Shown here: positions 20,695 to 31,666 of the stretch, piece after piece
Numbering within the stretch: position 1 is the stretch's first letter
Layout of the letters: each line of letters opens with the position of its first letter
From: Hyaloraphidium curvatum
Lineage: Eukaryota; Monoblepharomycota; Hyaloraphidiomycetes; Hyaloraphidiales; Hyaloraphidiaceae
Reading direction: 5' to 3'
DNA: 64,000 nucleotides
Assembly: GCA_025558095.1 (NCBI GenBank)
Contig: JAIVFI010000013.1
Span: 124,001 to 188,000 of the forward strand
Position numbers and translations under genes: made by a program
Notes under the pieces: generated by a model
Databases searched by the model: none
Told to the model about the DNA's origin: nothing
The model's input: the letters and a program-made list of their open reading frames with translations, nothing else

Positions 20695-20930
20695 CGTGGT
20701 GCCGAGGAAGATGATGGACAGCTTTTTCGGGCGCGGCTCGGATGCTCGGCTTTTGTCTGCGGAGTCGTCGAATCGACGTTTGTCGGCAAGTGCGGCCGCT
20801 CGTCTCAGGGCAGCTCAGCACGTTCGAGTCCCGCGAAATCTTGCAACATGCCAACGGTTGAAGGCCAGCTTCCATCTAAAACAAGCTAGATCTACCGCTG
20901 TATTGCATTCGGTGGGCAACCCGCCAAACA

Positions 20931-22596
20931 TCATAAGCACACGCTCTCGAAAACGAGGGTGAGCGAGGACCCCCTGGCAATACTCCACAATCCCACAGCA
21001 ACGGTAAACGCGGTGAGCGCCACCCCCCTTATGACCGCATAGGTAACCTCGAACCCGAGGAACCTCGCGCGGAGCCCCTCGGCCCCCACCAGCCCCTCCA
21101 GGACCCTCTCATGCCTCCGCGCTTCCTTGACCGCCGCCGGATGCGCACAGGGGTACGACAGGAGCAGAATGCGCAGATCCGCCGCGGCGCGGCGGCAGGC
21201 AGAGGCGACGGTGGTGATCTCGGCGTTGGCGGCGGCGGTTTCCACAAGGCCCCGGAGCAGCTCGCCGACGACCCAGAGGATGCTGCCGAGCTGCCATGCA
21301 GGGATGCAGGTTGCTCCAGCCTTATGACGCGGATTGCTCAGCGAGCGCAAAGCGTTCGATAGGCAGCACACTTACGATGTTGATCGTGAGCGCCACCACT
21401 TCTCCCACAAGCAACATGGACAGCACGAGCCGGTATTGGTTAAAAGCCGACAGGCGCGATCGCGAAGCCGCGGCGAACGAGGAGTGCAGGCGCACGTATA
21501 GTGGCGGTGCGCCCGCCCGGTCCTGGATCGGAGAACATTCGGCCGCCGCCAGAAGTTTCTGGCAGCTCGAGATGGCGTGTGACAGTGCGATCGACATGGC
21601 GCGGTTGTGCAGGCGCAGTTGGAGGTCCAGGATTGGAAGGATGTTGTTCATCCAGGACAGACCGGCCATGGCACTTATCGTTGAGATGACCTGAACGAGA
21701 CCTGGTGACGAGGTTCAGTCCAGTCGGAGAAGAGTTCTTCAAAAACGAGCCTCACTGGCAGCAACAGCAATCAGCGCTCGCCACCAGGTACCCCATGTCG
21801 AGGCAGCAAACGTTATGAGCTGGGTTATCATGCACAAAATGCAGTATATCGCGGTCACCGCGATCAAAGCGGCGGCGGTGCCCGCAGCCTGCATCCAACC
21901 GGTCCTACGCAGAACGTTGCCCGCGCAAGATGGGGCTGGGCAGGGGCATAGCCGATCCTTCGGGTCGTGTTCGAGAAGCGGCCCGTCGGCTGTCCTCGCT
22001 CCCACCCGTGACGAGGTCAGCTGACCGTACCGCACCAACGGCGCGAGCACGTGGAGATCGAGCGGTGACCCCGTGTCTTTTCCCTGCTCCTCGTTGTGCT
22101 CGCCCACTGCGCGGCGTCGGAAGGTTGCCTCGAGCACCCCCGTGGCGAGTATGGGGATCGACCAGGCGACTTCCAGCACGACGAACGCCGCGGTACCGAA
22201 GGCGAGCTGCCGATGCGAAAAGCGCCCGTCATTCTCGGGCCATATCATCGTAAACAGTGCTGTCCGTAGGCCGTCATAGAGCAATAGGCGCCCGGGAACG
22301 ACGAAGCGCGCGAGCGGCGCGTTCAGCTCCTCCAGCCGGAACATGCCCGCGAGCACCGAAGAGCGCGAGATGCCGTCGACGAAAGTGTCGCGGCCGAGCG
22401 GGTTCCGTGCCCGCGCCGACGCGGCCTCGGGCGCAGCGTCGGATTCGGCCAGCCCCGCGACGAGCGGGCGCGGTAACGGCGGCAGGGGGACAGGGAACAG
22501 GGCGAGCCATGCCGCGTCGGAGAACGTCGGCTCCACGGAAAACGTCGGCTCCGAGGAGCCCGATTCCTTGGTTTCGAGCGTGGGCGTGGGAGCCAT
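20931..22596 (-). CDS. multi-TM protein, unrecognised family, copy A
   Basis: Three exons (21756-22596, 21376-21701, 20931-21320) give 518 residues; introns are 54 and 55 bases (the second could end at 21291 instead). About seven hydrophobic helices are visible, four in exon 1, two around the second intron and one near the C-terminus (VIRGVALTAFTVAVGLW). Between helices three and four lies a loop motif LLEHDPKDRLCPCP...SCAG....GW. The protein is a clear paralogue of the gene at 25366-26879, which repeats that motif and the C-terminal region (ERVLEGLV... R.RFLG.EVTYAVIR). No known family recognised; receptor, channel or transporter are all possible. An in-frame ATG at 22650 would add 18 residues. 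Confidence 0.65.
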
Positions 22597-23080
22597 GTTG
22601 TGGTGAAATCCCGCGGTGGGGAGCACCATCCCAAGGCAACACCGCGTCATTTAGGACAACACGGGCAATCGATTGGGTCTCATCTCGCTATAGAAACCGT
22701 ACAACGCGGACTGCTTTTGGCATTTGATTACACGGCGTCGAATGCTGTGGACGCTGTCCGTCATTGCCCGGACGGTGACGTGGGCGGAATACTGGGATCA
22801 GCTGAAGGGGAGGAAGGAAGTGGGTCGACGCGGACCTTGATGGCCGTGTCACATATGAACGACAGCCCGACAATGAGGGCTTCGCCTCCCATCGCGCACG
22901 CGCCTCGTGCTGGTTAGTCCGGGCAACGGCCCGACGTCATCGAGTCGTTGGCCGTCCCGCACGGGTTGCCAACATACGCACATCGATATGAATAGAAAAG
23001 ACTCTCAACCAATGAACTATCGCAACCCGTCTCGACTCCTTTCTAAAACTTGATGATCGAAACGCCGCCCCGCAACTCTA
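22597..23080. other. gap upstream of multi-TM copy A
   Basis: Nearly 500 bases without a supportable gene; should contain the copy A promoter and the 3' region of the secreted-protein gene. Confidence 0.35.
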
Positions 23081-23747
23081 TCATGGGAACGGGTCCGTGA
23101 TCGTCGCGGTATACGCGAACGTGGTGCACGCGTCGTCCGAGAAGAAATCCACCGAGTTGCAGCCTGCCCCGAACTTGACGGAGCTCGAGGAGGTAGTCGG
23201 CACGCAGTCACCCGGAGCGTTGGGTACGTTTTGGAGGCTCAAGGTCCCCACCGACGTTACGAAGGGACAGGTGCCGGGGTAGACGCCAATGTTTCTGATG
23301 GGTCCGACCAAAAATGGATTGAAGCAGGCACCGGTGGCCCCGTAGAACTTGGTGGTGATCCCGGGTTTGTCGAAGCAGTTGTTTGAGGCGGGCGCGTAGC
23401 GGCGGTACAGCGAGCGCAAATCGCCGGCGTGGTCGACGCAGGCGATGGGCGCCTCGGCGGTGGCGGCCGGGTGGCCGAACTCTGGCGGGATGGCGGGATC
23501 AGGGGGCGGCGGGGCATGTTGCCGGTTTGCGCGGGGACACGAACCACAAAAGGAGCCCTCCAGGCAGTCACTGCACGAGCGGACAAACAGTGTCACGCCG
23601 CGGTCGCCGGCGGTGGGGGCGGCGTGGACGGCGCTGCGGGCCGCACGGGCGTCAGCAAGGATGCCCCGGCGTTGCGACGGCGGTCCTACAGGGCGGCAGC
23701 AGCCAGGACGGCGCCACCAGCAGGAGGGCGGCGGCGGCGCGGGGCAT
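23081..23747 (-). CDS. small secreted cysteine-rich protein
   Basis: Two exons (23710-23747 and 23081-23633, intron 76 bases, phase 2) give 196 residues. Splicing produces a short signal peptide (MPRAAAALLLVAP...AVHA) with a good cleavage site. The mature protein has a Cys cluster near the start (CSDCLEGSFCGSC) and further paired cysteines to the end (GDCVPTTSSSSVKFGAGCNSV, DACTTF). The last 45 residues align with the truncated copy at 39606-39860. No enzymatic motif is seen; candidates are a wall protein or small effector-like secreted protein. The first-exon model is the least certain part. Confidence 0.55.
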
Positions 23748-23789
23748 GGCGATGTCGGCGGCGCGGATCCAAAGGACGCGGGCGGCAAC

Positions 23790-23812
23790 GGGGGGGGGGG
23801 GGGGGGGGGGGG
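23790..23812 (+). repeat. 23-base poly-G tract
   Basis: An uninterrupted run of 23 G on the plus strand, 43 bases upstream of the start of the small secreted protein gene (which reads C-rich on its own strand). Its exact length could be unreliable in the assembly. Confidence 0.9.
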
Positions 23813-25365
23813 AGGGGAAGGTGGGCGAGAACCGCAAAAGTCTTGGGCGGCGCCGCGATTACGGCGGCCCTGGCGGCCGAGCGGCCCAGCCGCCAGCACC
23901 GCTCATCCCTACGGACCGGCATTGGCGCGAGACAGTCCTCCAGCCTTTCCCTATTGCTGGCGGCCCTTGGCAGCTGCCCGTCCACGATAATGGCAGGCCC
24001 CGGTAGCAGAGGCGGAGGAGGTGTGATCGGGGCGGGTCAAATCTGGCGGCGATGGTCTGGGCTCGGTCCAGGCCAGGGCTCGCCCGCGCACCGATCCCCG
24101 CCAAGACGGTCGAAACAGCATCGGAGGAGCGGCGGGTCGCGGTTCAATGGTGTTTCGTGTTTCGCCCGATCGCGTTGGGATCATTGTCGGCGGCGCAGAG
24201 AGACGGGGGATGATACGACCACGACTGGCATCCGCAAAAGGAAGCTGACGACGAACGGAGGGCACACCCAAAATCACCGCCGCAGTGTAGCGGATCGGGG
24301 TCTTTGGTCACGTAGGAGGTGCTCGCGAACAGTATCAGATGCATCAAGTCGGGCGGGATGGGACCTCGACGTCGCTGGCTGGTGGAAAGCGCGAGGGCCC
24401 TCCAGTAGCTTTGCACGACATGCGAGCTCGAAGGCGTCCCGCACCAGGGGCCGGTAGGCGACAGCTGCGGCCAGCACTTCCGACACGGTGATGCCGAGGG
24501 CCGTCATGTCGGGGACCTGTCGCTCGGGGCCGGGAGGTGGAGGCCGGCGGACAATGCCAGCATCTTCGCTCGCAGGGGGACCTACGGATATCGGGGAGAT
24601 CGGCGAAGGTGTGGTGGTGCCACTTGCGAGTTTCTGTTCTGTTTCATGGCGTCGTCAGCTTGGGCAGCTTCATGCGTGCGTTCAGACTCTCGGATCGGAT
24701 GGGACCGCTTCACCCTCATAGAGCTTGGCAAGAACCCGATTGACTGGTCAAGCACATCATCCACTGAGCAGCAATAGGCCACTCTACGATAGAATGGATG
24801 CGATACCATCTTTTGAGCTTAAAATCTGGTTCTAGCTGTACCCGACGCGCCGCCAACGCAAGGTCAACCACGGTCTCTAGCGGCGCGCGGCCTCCGTCGA
24901 CAAGCACCGTCTGCCTCCCCTCGACGATTCTGACGGCCTGCCTCCCTCCCCTCCGATCCCGATCCGGCTGCACCAACCGCCCCTTGTGGACTGACAGCTG
25001 CTGGATCTGGACCTGCGGAACATGGCGAACCCGGGGAATAATCAGGTTAGTGCCCGTTCAACGTCGACCGGGGGGCCGCCGCCGCCAAGAGACCGCAAGG
25101 CGTCGGCTTCGGCTGGGAGTTGGCAGACCTCCCACTACTGGGTCTACGGGCTCAGGAGGTAATGCGATGACCTCGAGCAACGCGGCACTGCTCGCTTTGG
25201 GGCGCGTTGTTTTCTTCGCGCGCGGGCAGTCGGCAACGTGCTTCGGTTCTATGACAACGGGTGTGGACTTCAGCAAACACCCGCCAACTCCACCTTTTGA
25301 AGACCGCCAGTGCGCGCGAGCAAATTGACCGGGAAGCGGTCACGCGCCCGGCTCCATTGAGACCA
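23813..25365. other. 1.5-kb gene-poor gap
   Basis: Long frames here are low-complexity or lack any recognisable domain. A minus-strand stretch at 24274-24507 (MTALGITVSEVLAAAVAYRP...) reads somewhat like a helical protein fragment but has no partner exons that I could join. It could be a remnant or a lineage-specific short gene. Confidence 0.35.
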
Positions 25366-26879
25366 ATGTCCCGCGACCCCGTAGAAGTTGCGGTCGACGT
25401 GCCGCCGCGCGATGCCAAGCAGTGCGGCCTGCTCTCGGATCGCGAGTGGCTCTGCCTTTTCCCGGCCGCGCCTCCGCCCCCGGCCCCCGACGCGACCGCG
25501 CTTGACCAGCCGAAAACGGAGGACCCGGCCGCAGAACTGCGCGCCGAGCGGCCGCTGACGCGTGCCGCGCTTGTCCGCGGCCTCGCCGGATTTCCGGCCG
25601 CCAAGGCGTTCGCCGCGGTGCAGATGGCCATCTCCCCGTTTGCCCACCGCATACCGGGGCCGGCAGGTCTTGCGCTACACGGCTCCATCATTCTGGCGAC
25701 CGTTGCGACCGCCGTGGCCAACTCAGTTGCGGGCACCTTTGGACCAGCACAGATGGCAGCCGGCGCTGCTGGGGTTATCTTGCTGCCGGTATCTCTGCTG
25801 TTGATGCTTCTGTACGTCGTCGCCACCGGCACTGGCATCTCCATGTTTGGGCTCCGCGGCCGCAACCGGTCGGCGCAAGCTCCTCCGGACAGGGACGTCG
25901 GAACCCACCCCCTGGCTATCATCGTGCGTTGGCTGGAGCTCCGCGAGACGGCCATGACGGAGCACTCGGCTTTGCTCGAGCATGATGCGACCGATGCCTT
26001 CTGCCCGTGCCCGGACCGAGCGTGCGCTGGTCAGCTTCCGAACACGGCGGGATGGTGGCGCTGGGGCCGACTCGCGTTTTCGTTTCTGTCTACGGCGGGC
26101 TGCTGGTTCTTCATTGTTTACACGGGATTTATCACCCTTGGCCCCGTCATGTGGCACGTGTGGTATGGCATCGCCGCCAATTTCGCCTGCATTATCGTCA
26201 TGAATGGATGGTTTCTCATCGCGCCCTTCATCCGCATTGCCGGCAGCATCCCTGCGGACCGACTTCGGCTACGACTCCGGCGCCGGGCCGCCGCTCTCTT
26301 TCTGCGGGGGCTCCTTGCTTCGTACCGTGGCTTATCTGCACGGGATCCGGTGTCGGAATCGAACGACGAGGCCAAGGCAGCCATCTTCACCCTTCACGCT
26401 GCGCTCGTCGCTGCGTGGGACCGCCGTGCTGCCGCCACGGCCGTGACCCTCTCGTACCTAGCGGCCGTCCTGATTCCAATCGTTCTCTCTGCGGTAATCA
26501 ACGTCTCGGTCGGTTACTGCGTGCCGGCGTATTCCTGGTCGTGTTCAACGTTCTCTGCGTCCTTGGCATGGACATGGCTGTCGCAGCGGCGGGGAACGAC
26601 GAGATCGAGGCCGTCGCCAGGCTCTACCTCCGGGCCGAGGCCGAGCTCCGGTCGATCGTCGTGCGCCGAGGCAGCCCGCCCGGGGCCGCGGAAGCCGCGG
26701 ACGCGCTGCTCTCGCTCAGCCGCGTTCGCGAGTCCAGGGTCAAGCTGGCGGGGATGTACGTGGACTACACGGTGATGAGGACGGTGCTGGTGACATCTTT
26801 CACCGTCGGGCTCGGCATTTGGACTCTGCTGAGGTCGATCGGCGTCGCGGTGACTCTCGACATTGCTTGCCAGACGTAG
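25366..26879 (+). CDS. multi-TM protein, copy B, with a frame break
   Basis: Paralogue of the gene at 20931-22596. Frame 1 runs from 25366 through about 26500 with helices including LALHGSIILATVATAVANSV, GVILLPVSLLLMLLYVVA and FIVYTGFITLGPVMW, and the shared loop LLEHDATDAFCPCP...ACAG....GW. The C-terminal part (GVFLVVFNVLCVLGMDMAV, then LRAEAELRSIVV and VTSFTVGLGIW) is in a different frame ending at 26879. A change of frame is needed near 26495-26530, where copy A has its second intron (after TINI; here after SAVIN). There is no AG between the candidate donors (GTAATC 26494, GTCTCG 26503) and the conserved helix, so no ordinary intron fits. The gene may be frameshifted, use an unusual splice site, or contain an assembly error. 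Confidence 0.55.
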
Positions 26880-27018
26880 GATGACGTGGGCCGGACCACA
26901 ATTTGGCTGGAGCCTGCCGATCGTTGGGAAGTCAGCGCCTGTATGGTCAGCAGAACAAGGATGTTGATCAGTCTGCTGAAGACCCCTGCTGCTCGGCCGC
27001 ATTCGTTCGTCAAGATCG

Positions 27019-28266
27019 TCACTCCACCTCCTCCGAGCTCTCGCCCCCCTCCACCGCCCGCTTGCGCTTGCTCCCCGCCCTCTTCTCCTTCGTCACCCTG
27101 CTCTTCTCCTGCATCGCCTACATCGACGTCGACGGATGGTCACCTTCCGCGCACACCACGCGCGGCAGCAACCACGTACCGCCAGCCCCCACGGCCCCCC
27201 GTGCACCTGCCACGCCCGCAGCAGCACGTCCTCCACCGCGTAAAGGTGCTGCGTCATCTCGTGCTCGCTCCGCACGCTCCTGAACGTCACAGCCCGGAAC
27301 GGCAGCCCGTCCAGCCGCCCGCGGAGCACGTAGGCCTTCTCGCTCCGGCCCTTGTTCGTGCTCTCGCCCCGCGCGCGGGCCAGCGCACCGGCGCAGGTCG
27401 ACACAGCCTCCACCTGGCCGCCCGCGCATGCCAGAGCGTGTTTCCAGAGATCCGCGCGGCACCCCGCGCACAGCCTGGACGGCGCCTGCGGGTCGGCTTC
27501 GTCCATCCCGAAGAGGAGCTCCGAGTGCGGGTCGAAGGGGGCGGCAACGAGGTCCAGGAGGTACGCCGGCGCGGAGAGGGGGAGGATGTCGGTTTTCATG
27601 GGGAAGAGGTCGAGGCAGCCGAGGCAGAGCCGGGGCTGTGGGTCCCGCCGCGTCAGCGGTCCTTGCAGCCAGAACGGAAGCCCGCGGCCCGAGGACCCAC
27701 CCCGTACTTGGCCAGCACCTTCCAGCAATTCACGTCCCCCTTCTTCCTCCTCAGATCCTTGGGATCCACCCTGTCCGCGCGCCGCCGCTCCTTCTGCGCC
27801 CCGGGCGCCGGTGCCGGCTCCGCCGCGAGCGCCTCCAACGGCGCGCGCCACGGAGCGAGCTGCCCTATCTCGAGCCTCAGCGCAACGCAGGTGGACGAGA
27901 GGCGGACGATGGAGGGGAGGTGGGGCATGGAGATCCAGCTTTTCCGCGCGGAGATATGGTCAGCGCGCGGGAGGAGTCCGACACGTCAGCGGCGACCCAC
28001 TACAGCAGCCGCTCCAGGACCTTCTCCGGCAGTCCCGGCAGCTCCGTCCCGTCCAGAGCATGCTTCTCCGCCCGCTGTTGCTTCTCCTTGGGCTGGGCCG
28101 GCGGCGGTGCCGGTTCGGGGGAGGGCGACGCCTCCAAGGTGGCCTGCGACGGGAAGGGCGACGCCCAGAGCGGGCGGAGCTCGCGGGGCGCGGAGTAGGG
28201 CGCGACGGGCGGGCCGTGGAGGTAGGAGGCGGGGAGAGGGGTGATAAACGCCTGGTAGACGGACAT
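27019..28266 (-). CDS. F-box-like protein with CxxC pairs
   Basis: Four exons (28004-28266, 27701-27938, 27180-27635, 27019-27117; introns 62-65 bases) give 351 residues. After a Pro-rich N-terminus, the segment ELPGLPEKVLERLLW...MPHLPSIVRLSSTC fits an F-box, split by the first intron. Downstream two cysteine pairs (CLGCLDLF and CAGCRADL) could bind zinc, and the C-terminus is basic (KRAGSKRKR), resembling a nuclear localisation signal, followed by an acidic end. F-box proteins recruit substrates to SCF ubiquitin ligases through Skp1; the Cys-rich middle may be the substrate-binding part (inference). The F-box is degenerate, so the call is moderate. Confidence 0.6.
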
Positions 28267-28499
28267 TTCTGCTTGTTGTTCGGGGGCCAGTCACCGCTTG
28301 TCCCGCCTCTCCCGGCCCGACCCGAGTCTCGCCATGAGCCATGGGCCACCAGCTGGACAGGAAATGCCACAGCAACGTTGAAAACCCACAAAATTGAGCA
28401 TACTTTGCTAGCATGGGCCAAACCCGACTTCGTCGGCCTTCAGTGTTCTCTCCCAAGAAGCCCCCTCTGGATGCCCTCCACGATCACCCCGTCGCGCCC

Positions 28500-29282
28500 T
28501 TACAGCACCCCCGTCTTGGACCCGAACAGCGACTTGACATACAGCACGTTCTTCACCGCCCACATGATCCAGCCGAAGTTGCCGTAGGCGGTGACGCTCG
28601 CCGGCCTCGCCGCCATCACCTTGAGCCACTGGCTCGCCAGCGGGTGCTTCCCGTCGTCCACGTCCAGGAGCCCCATGTCCTGCGGCCCGTTGACCTCGTG
28701 CAGCACCTGGATGTCCGCGATCGTCGGGCTGTCGGTGCCGCAGAGGTAGCCCGTCTCGCCCTCGGGCTTCCCGGCGGGGCGGGCGGCGCGGAGGCGGGCC
28801 TCGAGCGCGTCGACGACGGCGGGGATCTTTGCGCGGAGCTCGGCGGCCTTGTCCGCGCGGCGGTACAGCGCCACCTCGCGGGTGAGGCCGGTGGTCACGG
28901 GGCGGAGCTCGTCGCCGGACCACTTGAGCGCGTCGTCGACCTGCGCGCGCTTGTCGGCGTCGAGGGCGGCGTAGAAGAGCGCGGCCGAGGGGAAGGTCTG
29001 CGAGACGTAGCGCAGGATGTCTGCGCTCTCGGGCATGTACTTTCCGCCGTGGTTGATCACCGGGACCAGGCCCTCCTTGTTGATCGAGAGGAACGCGGGG
29101 GTCTTCTGCTCGCGCTTGCGCAGGTCGATGCGGACCAGCTTGGCGGGCACGTTGCCCTCGATGATCAGCTGGTACACGGCGCGGGAGGGCTGCGAGCCCT
29201 GGTCGAAGTAGAGCGTGAGCGTGTCGCCGCCGGCGGGCTCCCAGGCGGGGGGCAGCGCGGCGGATCCCTCGGAGGCGGCCAT
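28500..29282 (-). CDS. glutathione S-transferase
   Basis: Single exon of 260 residues. The thioredoxin-fold N-terminal domain begins at LTLYFDQGSQPSRAVYQLI, with the Ser/Pro dyad expected near the glutathione site, cis-Pro region GLVPVINH and the substrate-binding ES pair in MPESADILRYV. The helical C-terminal domain contains TIADIQVLHEV, the N-capping/hydrophobic staple motif of GSTs. The arrangement resembles theta-class enzymes. Detoxification by conjugation of glutathione is the expected role; the substrate is unknown. Confidence 0.85.
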   Translation of the reverse strand: MAASEGSAALPPAWEPAGGDTLTLYFDQGSQPSRAVYQLIIEGNVPAKLVRIDLRKREQKTPAFLSINKEGLVPVINHGGKYMPESADILRYVSQTFPSAALFYAALDADKRAQVDDALKWSGDELRPVTTGLTREVALYRRADKAAELRAKIPAVVDALEARLRAARPAGKPEGETGYLCGTDSPTIADIQVLHEVNGPQDMGLLDVDDGKHPLASQWLKVMAARPASVTAYGNFGWIMWAVKNVLYVKSLFGSKTGVL

Positions 29283-29505
29283 TGCGGGTTGGCGGAGGGC
29301 GGGCTGCGTCGGCGGGGCCTCTGCTCGGCGGTGGAGCGGTGGAAGTACCGGCGTCGGCTCGCGTTTCCGACTGGCGCAGCCATGCCCTAGCGATCGGTGT
29401 TGCGCGGATCGATCGCTTGGGTTAGCGGCTGGAAGGTCTAAGGTCGGCAGTACCGCGGAAAATCGCTTCAGGCTCCCCAGATATTGTTTCCTCTTCGGGG
29501 TGGAA

Positions 29506-30210
29506 ATGGAGGTGGACGAGGGCCCGCCCGCCCCGCACGGCGGCTACGCCATCTTCCTGGTCGGTGCGACGAAGCTGGCCGCGCACACGTCGGCGCTGGC
29601 GGCGTCCCCGGTGCTGGCAGCCGCGGTCGCCGCGGACCCGCACGCGACGCTCGCGCTCCCGCCGTGCTTCGGCCCGCCGGCGCTCGCGGCCCTCCTCGCG
29701 TTCCTGCACACGGGCGCGTACTCGCCGCCGTCGCCCGCCGCGCCGCACGCCGCGCACTTTGCCGCCGGCGCCGACCCGGCCGCGTGGGGCAGCTCGCCGC
29801 AGCAGGGCCTGACGCCCGAGCAGCAGAAGTCGAACAAGGCGCTGGGCTTCTCGCTGCCGCAGCTGGCGTCGCACGTGGCGAGCCCGCCGGCGCTGATCGA
29901 GCTGTTTGCGCTGTGCTCGGCCTACGGGGTCGAGCAGCTCAAGCCGGCAGTGGCAAAGGACGTGGTCGCCGTGCTGTCGCCCGACACGGCGGCGGAGATG
30001 CTGCGAAAGGCGCGCGAGTGCGCCGCCGTGGTGCCCCCCGAGTCGGGGTTCGGCGCGATCCTAGAGACCGTGGAGCGGTACATCAGGACCAAGATGGGAG
30101 CGGACCCCGAGGCGCTGCTGAACCCGCCACACGCAAACGGCGGCGCGGGCGAGGCGCAGACGGCAAAGAGGGAGATAAAGGAGATCAGGCGGAAGAGGGT
30201 CAAGGAGTGA
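29506..30210 (+). CDS. BTB/POZ-like domain protein
   Basis: Single exon of 234 residues. The start sits just before a segment that matches a BTB core: IFLVGATKLAAHTSALAASPVLAAAV (strand, then the conserved KxxxHxxxLxxxSPVL pattern), followed by LALPPCFGPPALAALLAFLHTGAY and, after an insertion, ALIELFALCSAYGVEQLKPAVAKDV. The C-terminus is basic (KREIKEIRRKRVKE). BTB domains mediate dimerisation and often bind Cul3. Divergent from the GST gene by about 220 bases. Longer insert than usual between BTB strands and helices. Confidence 0.65.
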   Translation: MEVDEGPPAPHGGYAIFLVGATKLAAHTSALAASPVLAAAVAADPHATLALPPCFGPPALAALLAFLHTGAYSPPSPAAPHAAHFAAGADPAAWGSSPQQGLTPEQQKSNKALGFSLPQLASHVASPPALIELFALCSAYGVEQLKPAVAKDVVAVLSPDTAAEMLRKARECAAVVPPESGFGAILETVERYIRTKMGADPEALLNPPHANGGAGEAQTAKREIKEIRRKRVKE

Positions 30211-30368
30211 GGAGGCGATGGGGGGACGGTCGGCGGGACCTGAGCGGCGGCCAGAAGCCCAAAGGCAGACGACCTTGCGGACCGTTTGCTCCTGTAGGCT
30301 CGGACGCGCCGGATCTATACCACGTATTTTTGACCGACGAACGGCGCCACAAACCCGGAGCACGGCGC

Positions 30369-31206
30369 CTACATCTTGGCCGCGACCTCCCCCGGGATCA
30401 CCTCCCTCAGAAACTCCCAAATGTCCTTGACCTCCTCCTCCGACGCCGCATGCCCCAGCCCCCCGTATATCTTCATCCGCAGGTCGGTCCACCCCATCCC
30501 CTTGAGCGCCTTCTCGGTCCTCTCAGCCCCGTCCTTCACCGAGACCCTGTCGTCCTCGGTGCCGTGGCAGATGAGCGTCGGGCACCGCCTGTTGATGTCC
30601 GTCGCCACCTCGGGCAAATAGGAGGGCGTGAGGATGCCCCCCGAGAGGAGCATCAGCCCGCTGAGCTTGACCGAGGACGGGGAGGTCAGCGCGAGGAGGG
30701 TCGACATGGCGCAGCCCTGCGAGAAGCCGCCGAGGACGAGGCGGGTGCCCGCCGCATGGGCCTTGAGCAGCTCCGTGACTTGCCCGGCACGGTCAGCACC
30801 GCCCGCGGCACGGCGCGCCCGGGCGACCCACGCTGCCCGGCCATGCTCCGCATCCCCTCCTCCGCCCTCTTCTTGGCCTCCTCCGTCGCCTTGGGCCCCG
30901 CGAAATCGTACCACGCGTGGCTCATCTGCCCGCCGAACGCCGAGATGGGCCGGATGGGCGCGTGGGGGAGGACCCACTTGACGTGCGGCAGGTGCGGGGC
31001 GAGGGCGTCGGCGAGGAACTCCCAGCCCATGCCTGTTCCGGGGGCGGGGCGGGAAGGAAAGGGTCGGTGGGGACCGCGGGGAAGGGGAGAGGACGCGTAC
31101 CGGTGTCGCCGAAGCCGTGCAGGAAGACCACCGTCGCCGTGTGCGGCGCCGAGGGCTCCACCGTGAGCATGCGTAGCGGGCTGCCGGGCGCGTACTTGGA
31201 GGCCAT
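30369..31206 (-). CDS. APT1: acyl-protein thioesterase / lysophospholipase
   Basis: Three exons (31101-31206, 30832-31032, 30369-30778; introns 68 and 53 bases) give 238 residues, the usual LYPLA/APT1 length. Motifs: VVFLHGFGDTG, oxyanion region; LPHAPIRPIS, GGQMSHAWYDF; nucleophile GGFSQGCAMS; LSGGILTP; catalytic Asp in CHGTEDDRVSV; catalytic His in YGGLGHAAS. The enzyme removes palmitate from proteins or acyl chains from lysophospholipids in the cytosol. Start chosen at the ATG 30 residues before the first motif. Confidence 0.9.
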
Positions 31207-31666
31207 CGCGGCGGGACGAATGGGATAGCGCGGGGAGACGCGGTGGAAGTTGGCAGTCGCGGGAGGCGATCGGCCCGACGGCGCTCTCGTCGCATCGGCT
31301 TTGCCCTGGACTCGGGAGAAAGAGAGGGAGCGGTCGACGTGAGCAAGACCATTGTAATTCGAGCACGTCTTCCATCCCTTCGCGGTCCGCGATCCGCTGA
31401 TCGGTGCGGCAGTGGGTATTGCCTTGATGCGGCTTGGAACCCGCGGTCGAATCGGCGGCAGCCATAGTATGCAGGCCTGAGCAACCCGAAGCAACGGGAC
31501 GGAGAAGCACCGAGCAATCTGCAGCTCCGCGGGACTCTTGTGCCCAGATGTATCTGGGCTTCGCCGCTGTGGGCCGCCGCCGGTGGAGTGGCAAGAGAGT
31601 GCATGAGGGACGTCGGATCCCCTCATTCCGAGTCATACTTCGACAACCGCCATTCTCTCGCAAAAC
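31207..31666. promoter_or_regulatory. divergent promoter region
   Basis: About 460 bases between the thioesterase start (minus) and the secreted Cys-rich gene (plus). No motif or gene recognised. Confidence 0.35.

Noticed and set aside
26886-28587. Long plus-strand frames opposite the F-box gene
   Set aside because: No domain, low-complexity; the minus strand gives a phase-consistent four-exon protein.
29484-31166. Plus-strand open frame of 560 codons
   Set aside because: Lies in a different frame from the BTB gene and antisense to the thioesterase; composition is that of a shadow frame.
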